Part shown: piece by piece, positions 17,885 to 25,332 of the stretch
How the letters are laid out: every line of letters starts with the position of its first letter
Numbering within the stretch: position 1 is the first letter of the stretch
Assembly: GCF_003490935.1 (NCBI RefSeq)
Contig: NZ_QQGD01000003.1
Coordinates: 248,001 to 312,000 of the forward strand
Direction: 5' to 3'
Source of the DNA: Haemophilus haemolyticus_M
GTDB taxonomy: Bacteria > Pseudomonadota > Gammaproteobacteria > Enterobacterales > Pasteurellaceae
DNA: 64,000 nucleotides
Program-made: the position numbers and the translations under genes
The notes under the pieces: generated by a model
The model's database searches: none
Told to the model about the DNA's origin: nothing
Seen by the model: only the letters and a program-made list of their open reading frames with translations

Positions 17885-18387
17885 CACAAATCCCCCTCTT
17901 TCACAAACACACCATCAATCATACGTCCTTTGCGGTCTTTAATTTCATCCCAAGCTGCTTGCACACAATCTGTTAAATCAAGATCAAAGCAATTGCAAAC
18001 TTCAACTAAATCTAAAACAATATTGCCGAATAACATTTCAAGAGATGTATTGCGGTCTAGTTCACAGCTAATTCGAGTTAAATCATGAAGCAATTCAATC
18101 ACACAATCATCTGCAGTGAGTTCGGTTTTGGGATGGTGTTCAACTGCCATTGACCCGATATTAATTTCATTACGATTTCGTTGTGCTGAAATAATTGTTA
18201 AAACCACAACGCAATCCCCGATGCTATCCTTAATAAGGTCTAATTTTGCTTTTGATATTCCATTGCACAATTCACCAAATTCTTCTAATAATTTAATGAA
18301 TTGTCTTTTAGGCGTTGAGCCTTTAATCAAATTGCGATCTTCTGCCCATTGTTCGATGTTTTTTATAAGCTGTTGTAGATTTTCCAT
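17884..18387 (-). CDS. MazG-like nucleotide pyrophosphohydrolase-type protein
   Basis: A 167-aa soluble protein with the helical MazG-like signature: EEFGELCNG near residues 34-42 and DSIGDCVVVL near 53-62 supply the acidic metal-binding positions, and the C-terminus AWDEIKDRKGRMIDGVFVKE is typical of phage MazG-like proteins. A second helical repeat at 90-140 looks like a degenerate copy (IVLDLVEVCNCFDLDLTD). Members may hydrolyse non-canonical or stress nucleotides such as (p)ppGpp during infection; the substrate here is unknown. It lies inside the early operon with overlapping junctions. Confidence 0.65.
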   Translation of the reverse strand: MENLQQLIKNIEQWAEDRNLIKGSTPKRQFIKLLEEFGELCNGISKAKLDLIKDSIGDCVVVLTIISAQRNRNEINIGSMAVEHHPKTELTADDCVIELLHDLTRISCELDRNTSLEMLFGNIVLDLVEVCNCFDLDLTDCVQAAWDEIKDRKGRMIDGVFVKEGDL

Positions 18388-18396
18388 ATATCCCTC

Positions 18397-19005
18397 CTAG
18401 AATGGAATTTCATCATCATGAAATGCTGACAAAGGATCGTCTTGTTGAACAGTTGTAGCTACATTTTCTTTTTTAGGTGGGCGACCTCGTTTTGGTTTTT
18501 CTCGCTCGTCTTTATCACGCATTGTTTGAGATAAATGCACTATACGTTTTGCATCTTCTCCATTTTTAAATTCAGCTAATGTTTTTTCGCTTTTTGGAGA
18601 AAATGGCACAATAATTTGAAAACGATAGCCATCTGAACCATCTTGTTTTGTGTAGAGTACTTTTTGCAAGAATAATCCAATAGGTTTGCTATTTAATTCA
18701 GGGCAAATTAATGCAGAATCAGATGCTAAACGACTTAATTTGCGTACACCAGTGACTCCCATCACTGCTTGTATCATCTTTACCCCAAAATCAATTGGTA
18801 GCCCGTCTTTACCTTGATAATAAATATTCAAATAATCTGCTCTTTCACCTTGATCGGTTTCAAAAGTTAATTTTAATGCTTCAGCTCCAGCACTTGTGCT
18901 AATCCATTCTGCAAAAATAATTTTACCTTTATATGCACCAGTATTTTCTACAAATGCGCCCATTCCGCCTTGTAAGGCTTGTTTTTCGTCGTATGTAAAA
19001 TCCAT
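18397..19005 (-). CDS. phage single-stranded-DNA-binding-like protein
   Basis: A 202-aa protein immediately downstream of the replication initiator. The first 140 residues read as a beta-rich OB-fold-like domain (GAYKGKIIFAEWISTSAGAE). A basic linker follows (EKPKRGRPPKKE), then an acidic tail ending DDEIPF. That tail closely resembles the DDDIPF interaction peptide of bacterial SSB, which recruits replication and repair proteins. Full-length similarity to cellular SSB is not obvious, so the call rests on tail, composition and position. Confidence 0.6.
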   Translation of the reverse strand: MDFTYDEKQALQGGMGAFVENTGAYKGKIIFAEWISTSAGAEALKLTFETDQGERADYLNIYYQGKDGLPIDFGVKMIQAVMGVTGVRKLSRLASDSALICPELNSKPIGLFLQKVLYTKQDGSDGYRFQIIVPFSPKSEKTLAEFKNGEDAKRIVHLSQTMRDKDEREKPKRGRPPKKENVATTVQQDDPLSAFHDDEIPF

Positions 19006-19019
19006 ACAATTTCTCCATA

Positions 19020-21206
19020 TTACATTAATTTAAAATCCCCCAAGCTCTCGCCCCAACCAAAGGTTTGAGCCAACGGAATTTTTTCTTCTTTGATGAAAAC
19101 TTCATCGTTTTCGCAACAAATCCACCGATAGTCATTAAGCCGTAACCGTCCATGGCGCATTAAAAGGTCAATTTGTGACGGTTTTAATGGCGAACCGATA
19201 GGCAACATCAATAAATTAACTTGCTGTTCAAATTTTGAGCGGTTACAGTTATTGACACAAGTCCAAGCGGCGCGATGCGCCTTGTTTGTTTCGGTGGACT
19301 CCGAATTAAGTGCGGTGGAACCCAACGCACTTTTCGCTGATTTAATCACCCAGTTTTTTAATTTGGTGATGATTTTCTTTTCTGTGAATCTGTTTTTTAC
19401 CCCCATAATTTTCTTACGAATCTCCCCGTATTTATTCGGTTCGCATTCCTCATACTCAATGCAAATTGGTTGGTCGCAACGTTTTGTCATTGCGCCACCT
19501 TGCACTTTTAAATAACTACCAAAGCAACTCACATCAGCCACCGTACGACCAATATCCAATACTTCATCGTCCGCAATTGCTGCCATGGCATCATCAATTT
19601 TGCGAAGTTCACGCCATGTCGAAATTGACGGTGTACCGTAAAACTGGAATTGACGAATGCCCCAAAGATTTGCCCACGCACTGACACGTTGTACGTTTTC
19701 AAGTAATGTCAGATTTTCTACTTCATCTGACATTTCTTTGCCTTGCTTACCTGCATAGATATTCTTGGCGATGTATTTCGCCACATAGCCAATGGCAGAA
19801 CCTTTGTTTGGGTCAATTTCATCTACGTTGAAACGGTATTTTTTCGCACCGAATTCATCGCCATCTAATTCCAATGCTTTCTTGCGGAATAGATGAATAA
19901 CATCATCTTTATGTTCAGGTTTTACATACATCAGCAAGTGCCAATGCGGTGTGCCGTCGTGATGTGGTTCAACGCCACGAAAGCCAAAAAAACCGATTCC
20001 ACGTTTGGCAAACTGTGCACGTAACTGTGCCCACACTTTATTTAAGTAACGTTGCGTATCACGAGGGCTTGCACCTTGCCATTTTTTATTGTTTTTGCCT
20101 GTTTCATGCGTTGCGTGAAAAGAGGACGGGGCAGTCAGCGTAAGAAAGAGTGACACAAATGAATTTTCTATCGCCCATTCATCAATACCACGCAAGCGGT
20201 TCATGGTTTCTTGGAAACGGATAGCAGGATTTGCCACAGATTTTTTCCACATTTCAATCAACGGCATTTGTTCGGTGCTATCGTCTAAATTTTCCAACAC
20301 CATTTGTTGCAGATATTCGAGGTTATCTGCACGTTGCGCACGATAGTCATTAAATGCGGTTTGAGAGACATAAGGACTCACTTTTGCCGATACTGCACCA
20401 CAGCCAATCTCCACATGTTCTTTCAATCGTTTTTGCGCCGTAGTAAGTTGGCGTTTCCAATGTGTTGGGCAAACTGATTTATTTAGATCAACCTCAATGT
20501 CATTCACATCTAAGAAACGGTTATCTTGATAAGCGAACCAGTGTTTTAACGGAAAACCAATATCTGCACATACTTCGCCTACTAAGCGATAAAGGTCACG
20601 AGAAAGTGCGGTGAAATCATCAAGAGATATTTCTCCGCGTTCTTTCCGCTCGGCTTGTTCGGTGACAAAATCAGACTGTAATTTCATAAACAACATGGCT
20701 AATTTGTCTGCCATTTCTTTTAGCTGATGTTCACCTAATAAATAAAACGGAAAGTTAGCTGCCTTTTTGCCTTTAGAAAGTGCGACCACCTGTGAATGCG
20801 TATCACGGTCAATCAACCAATCAAGGCTAACGTGATAATGTTGAAAAACGGCTTTCAAGCGATTGGTGAGGATTTCACGCAAATAGGTGTTCGCATACGC
20901 TGCCTGTTTATTGCCGAATTTAAACCCAATAGAGCCATCATCTTTTACGCTCTCGAAAGCACGCAACCACACATGGCGAAAATGCTCACGTTGGCGTTTG
21001 CGAGGGAGCGCAGAAAGCAGTTTTTCAACATAATCGAACTGGTGTGGCGCAACAGAAAATAATTCCATTTGCGCCGATGTCGCTTGAGCAGTATCGAAAG
21101 TGCGGTCAAAATTCACCGCACTTTGCATCATTACTGCACGTGCATCAGCCATCGCTTGCTCACGTTTGGCAAGGTTGGCATTGCACTCAAGTTCCCAGTT
21201 CATCAT
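19020..21206 (-). CDS. A: replication initiation endonuclease, P2 GpA type
   Basis: HUH-class nickase that starts rolling-circle replication. About 728 aa against 761 for P2 GpA. The HUH-type metal motif is in HHDGTPHWHLLMYV (about 410-423), and the paired tyrosines are in GYVAKYIAKN (about 468-477), the arrangement used by P2/phiX GpA for strand transfer. The ATG at 21206 is chosen because AAGGA lies nine bases upstream. The GpA family usually nicks within its own gene, so ori is likely inside this frame, but I could not pinpoint it. An inverted uptake-signal pair lies in the N-terminal codons (21098-21123). Confidence 0.9.
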   Translation of the reverse strand: MMNWELECNANLAKREQAMADARAVMMQSAVNFDRTFDTAQATSAQMELFSVAPHQFDYVEKLLSALPRKRQREHFRHVWLRAFESVKDDGSIGFKFGNKQAAYANTYLREILTNRLKAVFQHYHVSLDWLIDRDTHSQVVALSKGKKAANFPFYLLGEHQLKEMADKLAMLFMKLQSDFVTEQAERKERGEISLDDFTALSRDLYRLVGEVCADIGFPLKHWFAYQDNRFLDVNDIEVDLNKSVCPTHWKRQLTTAQKRLKEHVEIGCGAVSAKVSPYVSQTAFNDYRAQRADNLEYLQQMVLENLDDSTEQMPLIEMWKKSVANPAIRFQETMNRLRGIDEWAIENSFVSLFLTLTAPSSFHATHETGKNNKKWQGASPRDTQRYLNKVWAQLRAQFAKRGIGFFGFRGVEPHHDGTPHWHLLMYVKPEHKDDVIHLFRKKALELDGDEFGAKKYRFNVDEIDPNKGSAIGYVAKYIAKNIYAGKQGKEMSDEVENLTLLENVQRVSAWANLWGIRQFQFYGTPSISTWRELRKIDDAMAAIADDEVLDIGRTVADVSCFGSYLKVQGGAMTKRCDQPICIEYEECEPNKYGEIRKKIMGVKNRFTEKKIITKLKNWVIKSAKSALGSTALNSESTETNKAHRAAWTCVNNCNRSKFEQQVNLLMLPIGSPLKPSQIDLLMRHGRLRLNDYRWICCENDEVFIKEEKIPLAQTFGWGESLGDFKLM

Positions 21207-21215
21207 CAAGAATCC

Positions 21216-21524
21216 TTACATTGCCGTATTGGCTAAATATTCACTGTGATATTCAAAATATTCTTTGATTTTGTTGTTGGTCGAACTCACTGCACTGAGT
21301 AATTCTTCCAAGCTCAACATTTCATATTGGGCTAAGTCATAACGGCGCACTTCTTCAATCGCACCCCAAATTGTGTTGTGTAAATTGCCCACGGTTCTTG
21401 TTTTTTGTTTGCCATACCAGCTATCTTGATCACCCATCACTTCAACCACTTGAAAGCGGGTGCCGATAGGTAAAATTTCTAGCGTTGCGCCACAATCTAG
21501 AGCGATACAAATATTGTTTTCCAT
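21216..21524 (-). CDS. small early-operon protein, unknown function
   Basis: A 102-aa protein without a recognised domain. It has a mixed beta N-terminal half (LEILPIGTRFQVVEVMGD) and an acidic helical C-terminal half. AAGGAGAAAAAGA before the ATG is a strong ribosome site, and the gene ends 10 bp before the replication initiator starts. Its position suggests an early replication or host-takeover accessory, but nothing in the sequence defines a role. Confidence 0.65.
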   Translation of the reverse strand: MENNICIALDCGATLEILPIGTRFQVVEVMGDQDSWYGKQKTRTVGNLHNTIWGAIEEVRRYDLAQYEMLSLEELLSAVSSTNNKIKEYFEYHSEYLANTAM

Positions 21525-21539
21525 TATTCTTTTTCTCCT

Positions 21540-21653
21540 TTACCAACGGCTATCTAGCACGTCCGTAATAAACTCAATTAATCCCATTACGGTGATAGTT
21601 GCACCAAGCACAGCAAATACTGCCACTAAAAACATCATAAAAAGCTCACTCAT
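21540..21653 (-). CDS. 37-aa single-pass membrane protein
   Basis: Encodes a 37-residue protein starting MSELFMMFLVAVFAVLGATI with one membrane helix (about 5-25) and a charged C-terminus. Its ATG overlaps the stop of the upstream gene (TGATG), and its stop lies just before the ribosome site of the next gene, so it sits cleanly in the early operon. Function unknown. Confidence 0.55.
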   Translation of the reverse strand: MSELFMMFLVAVFAVLGATITVMGLIEFITDVLDSRW

Positions 21654-21900
21654 CACGTTTCCCCATAAATTGCTTAAAATCATATTGGCGGGTCTTTTCT
21701 AGTTTGATTTGCCCTTCCTCAATCGCTTTTTTGAAACAATATTCAGCGCGTGCAAAGCTCCAGTTTGTTTGTGTTGCGGTTGGTGCTGCTATCCACGCTG
21801 AACGCCATTGTTTTGCGGCTAACCCATAATTGCCTTGTTGCTCACTTTCTTTTGCGTGTTGCGCATGGTCTAAATAAGTTTTAATCGCTAATTTTTTCAT
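21646..21900 (-). CDS. ANR-like small regulator
   Basis: An 84-aa protein whose pattern, GNYGLAAKQWRSAW followed by NWSFARAEYCFKKA, matches the ANR (AraC negative regulator) family. These are small helical proteins, often phage-borne, that bind AraC-type activators. It overlaps both neighbours by a few bases, so it is translated from the polycistronic early message. The family assignment is from motif pattern only; its host target, if any, is not indicated. Confidence 0.55.
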   Translation of the reverse strand: MKKLAIKTYLDHAQHAKESEQQGNYGLAAKQWRSAWIAAPTATQTNWSFARAEYCFKKAIEEGQIKLEKTRQYDFKQFMGKRDE

Positions 21901-22070
21901 TTTGCATTTCTCGCTAAGTAAACCGTCATATTGGCGGATTCGATGATTTTTGAATAAACAAGCGCGGCGATGTCATCTTTCCCTTGTTGTTTTAAATGTC
22001 CCCACAAAGCTAAAAAACGACGATATTTGCGATACCATTTCTGTGCGGATTTATTCATTTGTGTTTCCAT
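21897..22070 (-). CDS. 57-aa basic early protein, unknown
   Basis: Starts at ATG 22070, seven bases after AGGAGG, inside the 3' end of the upstream gene. The product is helical and basic (SAQKWYRKYRRFLALWGHLK) with no recognised family, although its spacing of Trp/Leu and Ala-rich helices resembles the neighbouring ANR-like protein. Its stop overlaps the start of that gene. Confidence 0.55.
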   Translation of the reverse strand: METQMNKSAQKWYRKYRRFLALWGHLKQQGKDDIAALVYSKIIESANMTVYLARNAK

Positions 22071-22449
22071 TTTTATCCTCCTGAGTATCAATTTGAGTAA
22101 ATTCTCGCTCTGTTACGCCTTGTGAAAACATTCCCGAAAGTAACCGCACTTTACGTAGTGCACGGGCTATTTTGCGTTGTCCTTGTTCTGTGTAGTGATG
22201 GAGCTTAGTGCCTGTTAAATGCCCTGCACGTAAATCTGAAAAATCTAAATCAGCTAATTCCAACAGCATTTCTCGAAAGCCTTGTTGTAAACCGTCAAAC
22301 TCTCGTTCTACACGGAATTGGCTTTTGCTTAACGAGTGCAGCGCATCATCAAAACTTCGGATTTCAGGCACCTTTACTTGATTTACACGGCACCATTTTT
22401 CAGCGGCAGATTCCGTTTCATCGTCAAAGCAATAAGGCATTAAGGCCAT
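22051..22449 (-). CDS. hypothetical early phage protein, 132 aa
   Basis: Helical soluble protein with acidic N- and C-termini and a basic centre (HYTEQGQRKIARALRKVRLL). No recognised domain. Starts at ATG 22449. It overlaps the next gene by 20 bases, and that gene's ribosome site lies inside this frame, consistent with translational coupling in the early operon. Confidence 0.6.
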   Translation of the reverse strand: MALMPYCFDDETESAAEKWCRVNQVKVPEIRSFDDALHSLSKSQFRVEREFDGLQQGFREMLLELADLDFSDLRAGHLTGTKLHHYTEQGQRKIARALRKVRLLSGMFSQGVTEREFTQIDTQEDKNGNTNE

Positions 22450-22466
22450 CACTCACCCCCATTCAT

Positions 22467-22727
22467 TTATTTACGGAACCACCGTGCAAAGCGTTGGAAA
22501 ATGCTTTGTTCACGTGCCCACTGTTCTTCTTCAAGTAATGCAATGCGATCACTGAGTGATTCATTCAGCAATACTTGCTGTGCATTCACGTTTGCTTGGT
22601 GAGAAATCGCTCGTTGCAACAGTTGAATGTTGCGAGCCTGTTCTTGCACGGTTTTGTTTAACTGCCACACATTCACACGGTTATGGCGTTTTTTACCGTT
22701 GTCATACACATAATTACTGCTTGCCAT
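22467..22727 (-). CDS. 86-aa coiled-coil phage protein
   Basis: Basic N-terminus (NGKKRHNRVNVWQ), then a long predicted coiled coil over residues 20-72 (QEQARNIQLLQRAI; SLSDRIALLEEEQW), and an amphipathic basic tail FQRFARWFRK. Unknown function; the tail could sit on a membrane. Part of the early operon, between ogr and the 132-aa gene. Confidence 0.55.
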   Translation of the reverse strand: MASSNYVYDNGKKRHNRVNVWQLNKTVQEQARNIQLLQRAISHQANVNAQQVLLNESLSDRIALLEEEQWAREQSIFQRFARWFRK

Positions 22728-22818
22728 TTGCTCAAACTCCTAAATTTTGGTTGCAAAAATCCTGTCGCATGAATTTCTTCAAACGACCATGTTTAAATTA
22801 CGGTTGGAAAATTAAGAA

Positions 22819-23076
22819 TTAATCCGTAGGTATTTCGACTTGGCGAGTATCCGTTTCGTCTAACGGTTTACTGCCTAACATTGCTTGCTGATTGGTTTCA
22901 AAGCTTGCTGTTTCGACTTCTACAATCTCACTAATCACTTTAAAGCGACATTCACGACAGCCACTGCAATAGCCAAAAGTTTGCGTGGTTAACTTTGATA
23001 ATCTTTCTGAGGTTCGCACATAGATATTTTCTGAACCGCATTTCGGGCATTTAACATTAACTTTCACTTTCACCAC
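22819..23076 (-). CDS. ogr: Ogr/Delta-type zinc-finger late transcription activator
   Basis: An 85-aa protein with the Ogr/Delta layout: CPKCGSENIYVRTSERLSKL near residues 10-29, then YCSGCRECRF near 37-46, giving four or five zinc-binding cysteines about 25 residues apart, and the ARTS-like segment YVRTS. P2 Ogr turns on late promoters by binding dyads of the form TGT-N12-ACA and contacting RNA polymerase alpha. Three TGT-N13-ACA boxes found ahead of late operons here are the likely targets. Unlike P2, where ogr follows gene D, the gene lies in the early operon. Confidence 0.8.
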   Translation of the reverse strand: MVKVKVNVKCPKCGSENIYVRTSERLSKLTTQTFGYCSGCRECRFKVISEIVEVETASFETNQQAMLGSKPLDETDTRQVEIPTD

Positions 23077-23120
23077 CTTTTGTTATACTCAACTCCATCT
23101 TGATTAAACGGAGCTATTCT

Positions 23121-23399
23121 ATGTATTCAACTTATCCTGAATTTTCTTTACCAAAATTCGATCGGCATATTTCCGCATTTATTGATACCTTTGAAATAGA
23201 TACCGATGCTTGCCCACTGTTTGATAAAGAATTTGTTGTTGGCATTCAATGCCGCGGATTTATTTACCGACATATTCATTGTCAAAATATTGCTGAGCTT
23301 GACGCGTTGGCAAATTATCTTGACTACTGTGGCGATTTTCGTCAGGAGCTTCCGCCGAAAGGCGTAGATCGACTCTGGGTTCTTTTGGACGAAAGGTAA
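23121..23399 (+). CDS. hypothetical phage protein, 92 aa, plus strand
   Basis: Begins MYSTYPEFSLPKFDRHISAF at 23121 behind CGGAGC; an earlier in-frame ATG lacks a ribosome site. A soluble protein of unknown family with several cysteines and histidines (QCRGFIYRHIHCQN). It is transcribed opposite to the surrounding early operon and its 3' end overlaps the minus-strand gene 23260-23616 by 140 bp. Both frames look protein-like, so I keep both with lowered confidence. Confidence 0.5.
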   Translation: MYSTYPEFSLPKFDRHISAFIDTFEIDTDACPLFDKEFVVGIQCRGFIYRHIHCQNIAELDALANYLDYCGDFRQELPPKGVDRLWVLLDER

Positions 23400-23616
23400 A
23401 AGAACGAGAAAGTTTAATATTGCCGTCATTTACCACACCTTGCTCAAGGGCAAGGTTCATCCATTCTTCTAATTTTTCCATTGAATAGCGTTCACGAAAG
23501 CCGTCTTGACTTTCCAGCCATAAGGAATATTCCCCATATTGATTTTGCAACAACAAAAAACGCCCTTTGCCTAAGGTTTCCCATTCTGTTCCGCCAGTAT
23601 TATTTTTTTCACTCAT
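23260..23616 (-). CDS. hypothetical early phage protein, 118 aa
   Basis: Start chosen at ATG 23616 (MSEKNNTGGTEWETLGKGRF), nine bases after AGAAGG. The first 75 residues look like a folded beta-rich domain (LLLQNQYGEYSLWLESQDGF); the remainder is polar and possibly disordered. The C-terminal third is antisense to the plus-strand gene 23121-23399. Unknown function. Confidence 0.5.
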   Translation of the reverse strand: MSEKNNTGGTEWETLGKGRFLLLQNQYGEYSLWLESQDGFRERYSMEKLEEWMNLALEQGVVNDGNIKLSRSFTFRPKEPRVDLRLSAEAPDENRHSSQDNLPTRQAQQYFDNEYVGK

Positions 23617-23739
23617 ACACACCTTCTTCTGTCCTATACTTTCCACATTCCCCAATATGGATTGCACGGTTATTAAAATTAAAAGAGAATCAACACCATA
23701 AAGAACGATACCATTGAAAATAACGCCACGAGGTATGCC

Positions 23740-23835
23740 ATGCTGACTCGATTTTTACGATTTCTCATATTTATCCTTAACTGGTCTATTGTTGTTGGAA
23801 TCGTTTGGCTTAATGTCATCTTACTGACTGATTAA
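23740..23835 (+). CDS. possible 31-aa membrane peptide
   Basis: ATG at 23740 follows GAGG by about five bases and encodes MLTRFLRFLIFILNWSIVVG plus eleven more residues, essentially one membrane helix with a basic start. It ends overlapping the stop of the convergent ribbon-helix-helix gene. Short and unsupported by family, so tentative. Confidence 0.3.
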   Translation: MLTRFLRFLIFILNWSIVVGIVWLNVILLTD

Positions 23836-23987
23836 TTAATACATTCTTCTAATTTCAAACGGATAAAATCATTCAATTCCCGTTTATCCGCTTGAGCCAT
23901 TTCTTGTAACTTTTCTTTAAAACTTGCCGTCACACGAAATGCAATAATTTCAGATTTTAGTTCGCGTTTTTTTTCTGTTTTCGCCAT
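23832..23987 (-). CDS. ribbon-helix-helix DNA-binding protein, 51 aa
   Basis: Starts MAKTEKKRELKSEIIAFRVT behind AAGGAT. The pattern EIIAFRVTASFKEKLQEMA then KRELNDFIRLKLEE is the beta-strand, helix, helix of Arc/CopG-type repressors. It is near the start of the early operon, where a small repressor or auxiliary transcription factor (Cro- or Arc-like) would be expected. The role is inferred; the fold match is convincing for so short a protein. Confidence 0.65.
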   Translation of the reverse strand: MAKTEKKRELKSEIIAFRVTASFKEKLQEMAQADKRELNDFIRLKLEECIN

Positions 23988-24029
23988 ATCCTTTTCCTTG
24001 TTGTTTTTGTTTACTTTGTTATACTTTTA

Positions 24030-24227
24030 CTATCTAAAAAATTGGAATGCACAGAACGTTCCTATTACAGCGCAGATAAAACATAAAACTGGTAAATGGT
24101 TATGGTGATCATGGTATTGCTGTCCCAGTTCGTCTATTCTTTGCTTGGTTTGTTTTTCCTGTTCTTTCAAAGCTTGTTCAAGTTCCAATACGCGAACCCA
24201 TAATTGTTCATCTACTTTTTTAGCCAT
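24030..24227 (-). CDS. 65-aa coiled-coil, tail-anchored membrane protein
   Basis: Residues 8-40 form a charged coiled coil (ELEQALKEQEKQTKQRIDEL), followed by HDHHNH and a single C-terminal membrane helix (VLCFICAVIGTFCAFQFF). This is the first minus-strand gene of the early operon, about 330 bp downstream of the predicted early promoter. Unknown function. Confidence 0.6.
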   Translation of the reverse strand: MAKKVDEQLWVRVLELEQALKEQEKQTKQRIDELGQQYHDHHNHLPVLCFICAVIGTFCAFQFFR

Positions 24228-24261
24228 AAGGCACCCCTATGTTTAAAAATAAGGAACTCCC

Positions 24262-24504
24262 ATGACTGACGAAACACTGGTTATCCCCATTGAAGTTGAT
24301 TCACCGCTCAACATCACTTTCCATGCCGAGACAGGAGAAATGACGGTGGAATGTTTTCAGTTTGTTTCAGGTGCGCCACAAGCGAAGATGGCTTTTCGCT
24401 ATACACCGCAGGCAACACAAGAAATGCTGCGGGCGCTTGCGATTTTCCAAGAGAAACTCGGTACAACATTTTTAACGCAAGCCACGCCACATAACGTGCA
24501 ATAG
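24262..24504 (+). CDS. hypothetical phage protein, 80 aa
   Basis: ATG preceded by AAGGA. The product is an acidic, beta-rich 80-residue protein (VIPIEVDSPLNITFHAETGE) without a recognised family. It lies on the plus strand between the early-operon start and the repressor, directly opposite the leader of the predicted early transcript, so it would be subject to transcriptional interference during lytic growth. No dedicated promoter was evident. Confidence 0.5.
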   Translation: MTDETLVIPIEVDSPLNITFHAETGEMTVECFQFVSGAPQAKMAFRYTPQATQEMLRALAIFQEKLGTTFLTQATPHNVQ

Positions 24505-24539
24505 ATTGTTTACACTGAGAAAGCATTGCCTTTTTGTGT

Positions 24540-24567
24540 TTGTTTACATTGTTTGAGATATTATAAC
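24540..24567 (+). promoter_or_regulatory. candidate repressor promoter
   Basis: TTGTTT (24540-24545), a 16-nt spacer and TATAAC (24562-24567) read toward the repressor. The -10 hexamer abuts the left arm of the operator palindrome and overlaps the early promoter on the other strand, so the two are probably mutually exclusive. Confidence 0.5.
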
Positions 24568-24586
24568 TAAATCTTTTCTAAATCAA
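24560..24586 (-). promoter_or_regulatory. candidate early (lytic) promoter
   Basis: On the minus strand TTGATT (24586-24581), a 15-nt spacer and a perfect TATAAT (24565-24560). It points into the leftward early operon. Its -35 and spacer lie within the left arm of the operator palindrome, so repressor binding should block it. Confidence 0.55.
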
Positions 24587-24608
24587 TATGTGATTTAAAA
24601 AAGATTTA
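24568..24608. promoter_or_regulatory. repressor operator, 17-bp-arm palindrome
   Basis: Left arm 24568-24584 (TAAATCTTTTCTAAATC) and right arm 24592-24608 are complementary at 16 of 17 positions around a 7-bp centre. Each arm holds two TAAATC units spaced 11 bp, so the element offers four half-sites in a symmetrical array. It lies between the two predicted divergent promoters and 26 bp before the repressor start. Confidence 0.65.
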
Positions 24609-24633
24609 AAAAAATCTTATGAGGAAGTCAAAA

Positions 24634-25296
24634 ATGAAAGAATGGTACTCAGCAAAAGAGTTAGAAGGGCTAGATGGATTGCCTTCTCAAGCAACAAATA
24701 TCACTCGCAAGGCAAAAAATGAAAATTGGAAAATGCGCGAAGCCAAAGGTATAAAAGGTGGTGCGTTTGAATATCATATAAGTTCATTTCCTGATGTAAC
24801 GAAAAATGCATTGGGCTTTACTGACGACACGGTTCGCGTCGTTAATCTGCATGAACCTTTGGCAAAAAACACTATCCGAGTAGAAATTTTGGATATTGAA
24901 GCGAGCGCAGGAAATGGCACGTTTTTAACCCGTACAGAACAGGGCTTATTAGCGCAAGAGTTCGACTTGGATTTTTTCCGCCGCCAATTTGGGCGCACCG
25001 ATGCTAAAAATTTAAAAATTATTGCGGTAAAAGGCGATAGCATGGTGCCGACATTGGAAAGTGGCGATTTACTTTATGTCGATGTATCAGAAAATTATTT
25101 CAGTGCGGATGGGCTTTATGTGTTCACGTTTGATGATCACACATTCATTAAACGCTTGCAAAAACGTGGCCGTGAAATGTGGGCAATTTCTGATAATAAA
25201 GAAGAGTATAAAGAGTGGGAGATAAAACAGGATGATCCTGTTTATATTCACGGACGAGTAGTGTTTAGTTTGCCGATGAAGATGAAGAAGTGGTGA
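24634..25296 (+). CDS. phage repressor: Mu-type HTH plus S24 peptidase domain
   Basis: About 220 aa from ATG 24634, which follows GAGGAAG. The N-terminal 60 residues (WYSAKELEGLDGLPSQATNI) match the Mu repressor/transposase winged-helix DNA-binding domain. A linker with EASAGNG supplies the Ala-Gly cleavage bond. The C-terminal S24 domain has the nucleophile in AVKGDSMVPTLESGDLLYVD and the general-base Lys in HTFIKRLQKRG. Such repressors maintain lysogeny and cleave themselves when RecA is activated by DNA damage, so the prophage is probably SOS-inducible. It reads away from the early operon and probably leads the plus-strand accessory genes. Confidence 0.88.
   Translation: MKEWYSAKELEGLDGLPSQATNITRKAKNENWKMREAKGIKGGAFEYHISSFPDVTKNALGFTDDTVRVVNLHEPLAKNTIRVEILDIEASAGNGTFLTRTEQGLLAQEFDLDFFRRQFGRTDAKNLKIIAVKGDSMVPTLESGDLLYVDVSENYFSADGLYVFTFDDHTFIKRLQKRGREMWAISDNKEEYKEWEIKQDDPVYIHGRVVFSLPMKMKKW
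25271..25294 (+). repeat. repressor 3'-end sequence, copy 1 of a duplication
   Basis: The last codons of the repressor (LPMKMKKW) plus one base. The same 24 bases recur at 26048-26077, where a 6-bp GAAGAT unit is added. The two copies flank a three-gene accessory cassette. Confidence 0.75.
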
Positions 25297-25332
25297 TTTA
25301 TTTTAATAAAACAAACCTAAGGAAAATTTATT

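Noticed and set aside
21098..21123. Inverted AAGTGCGGT pair in the replication gene considered as a phage origin or operator
   Set aside because: These are ordinary Haemophilus uptake-signal cores, found as such pairs across the window; nothing ties them to replication.
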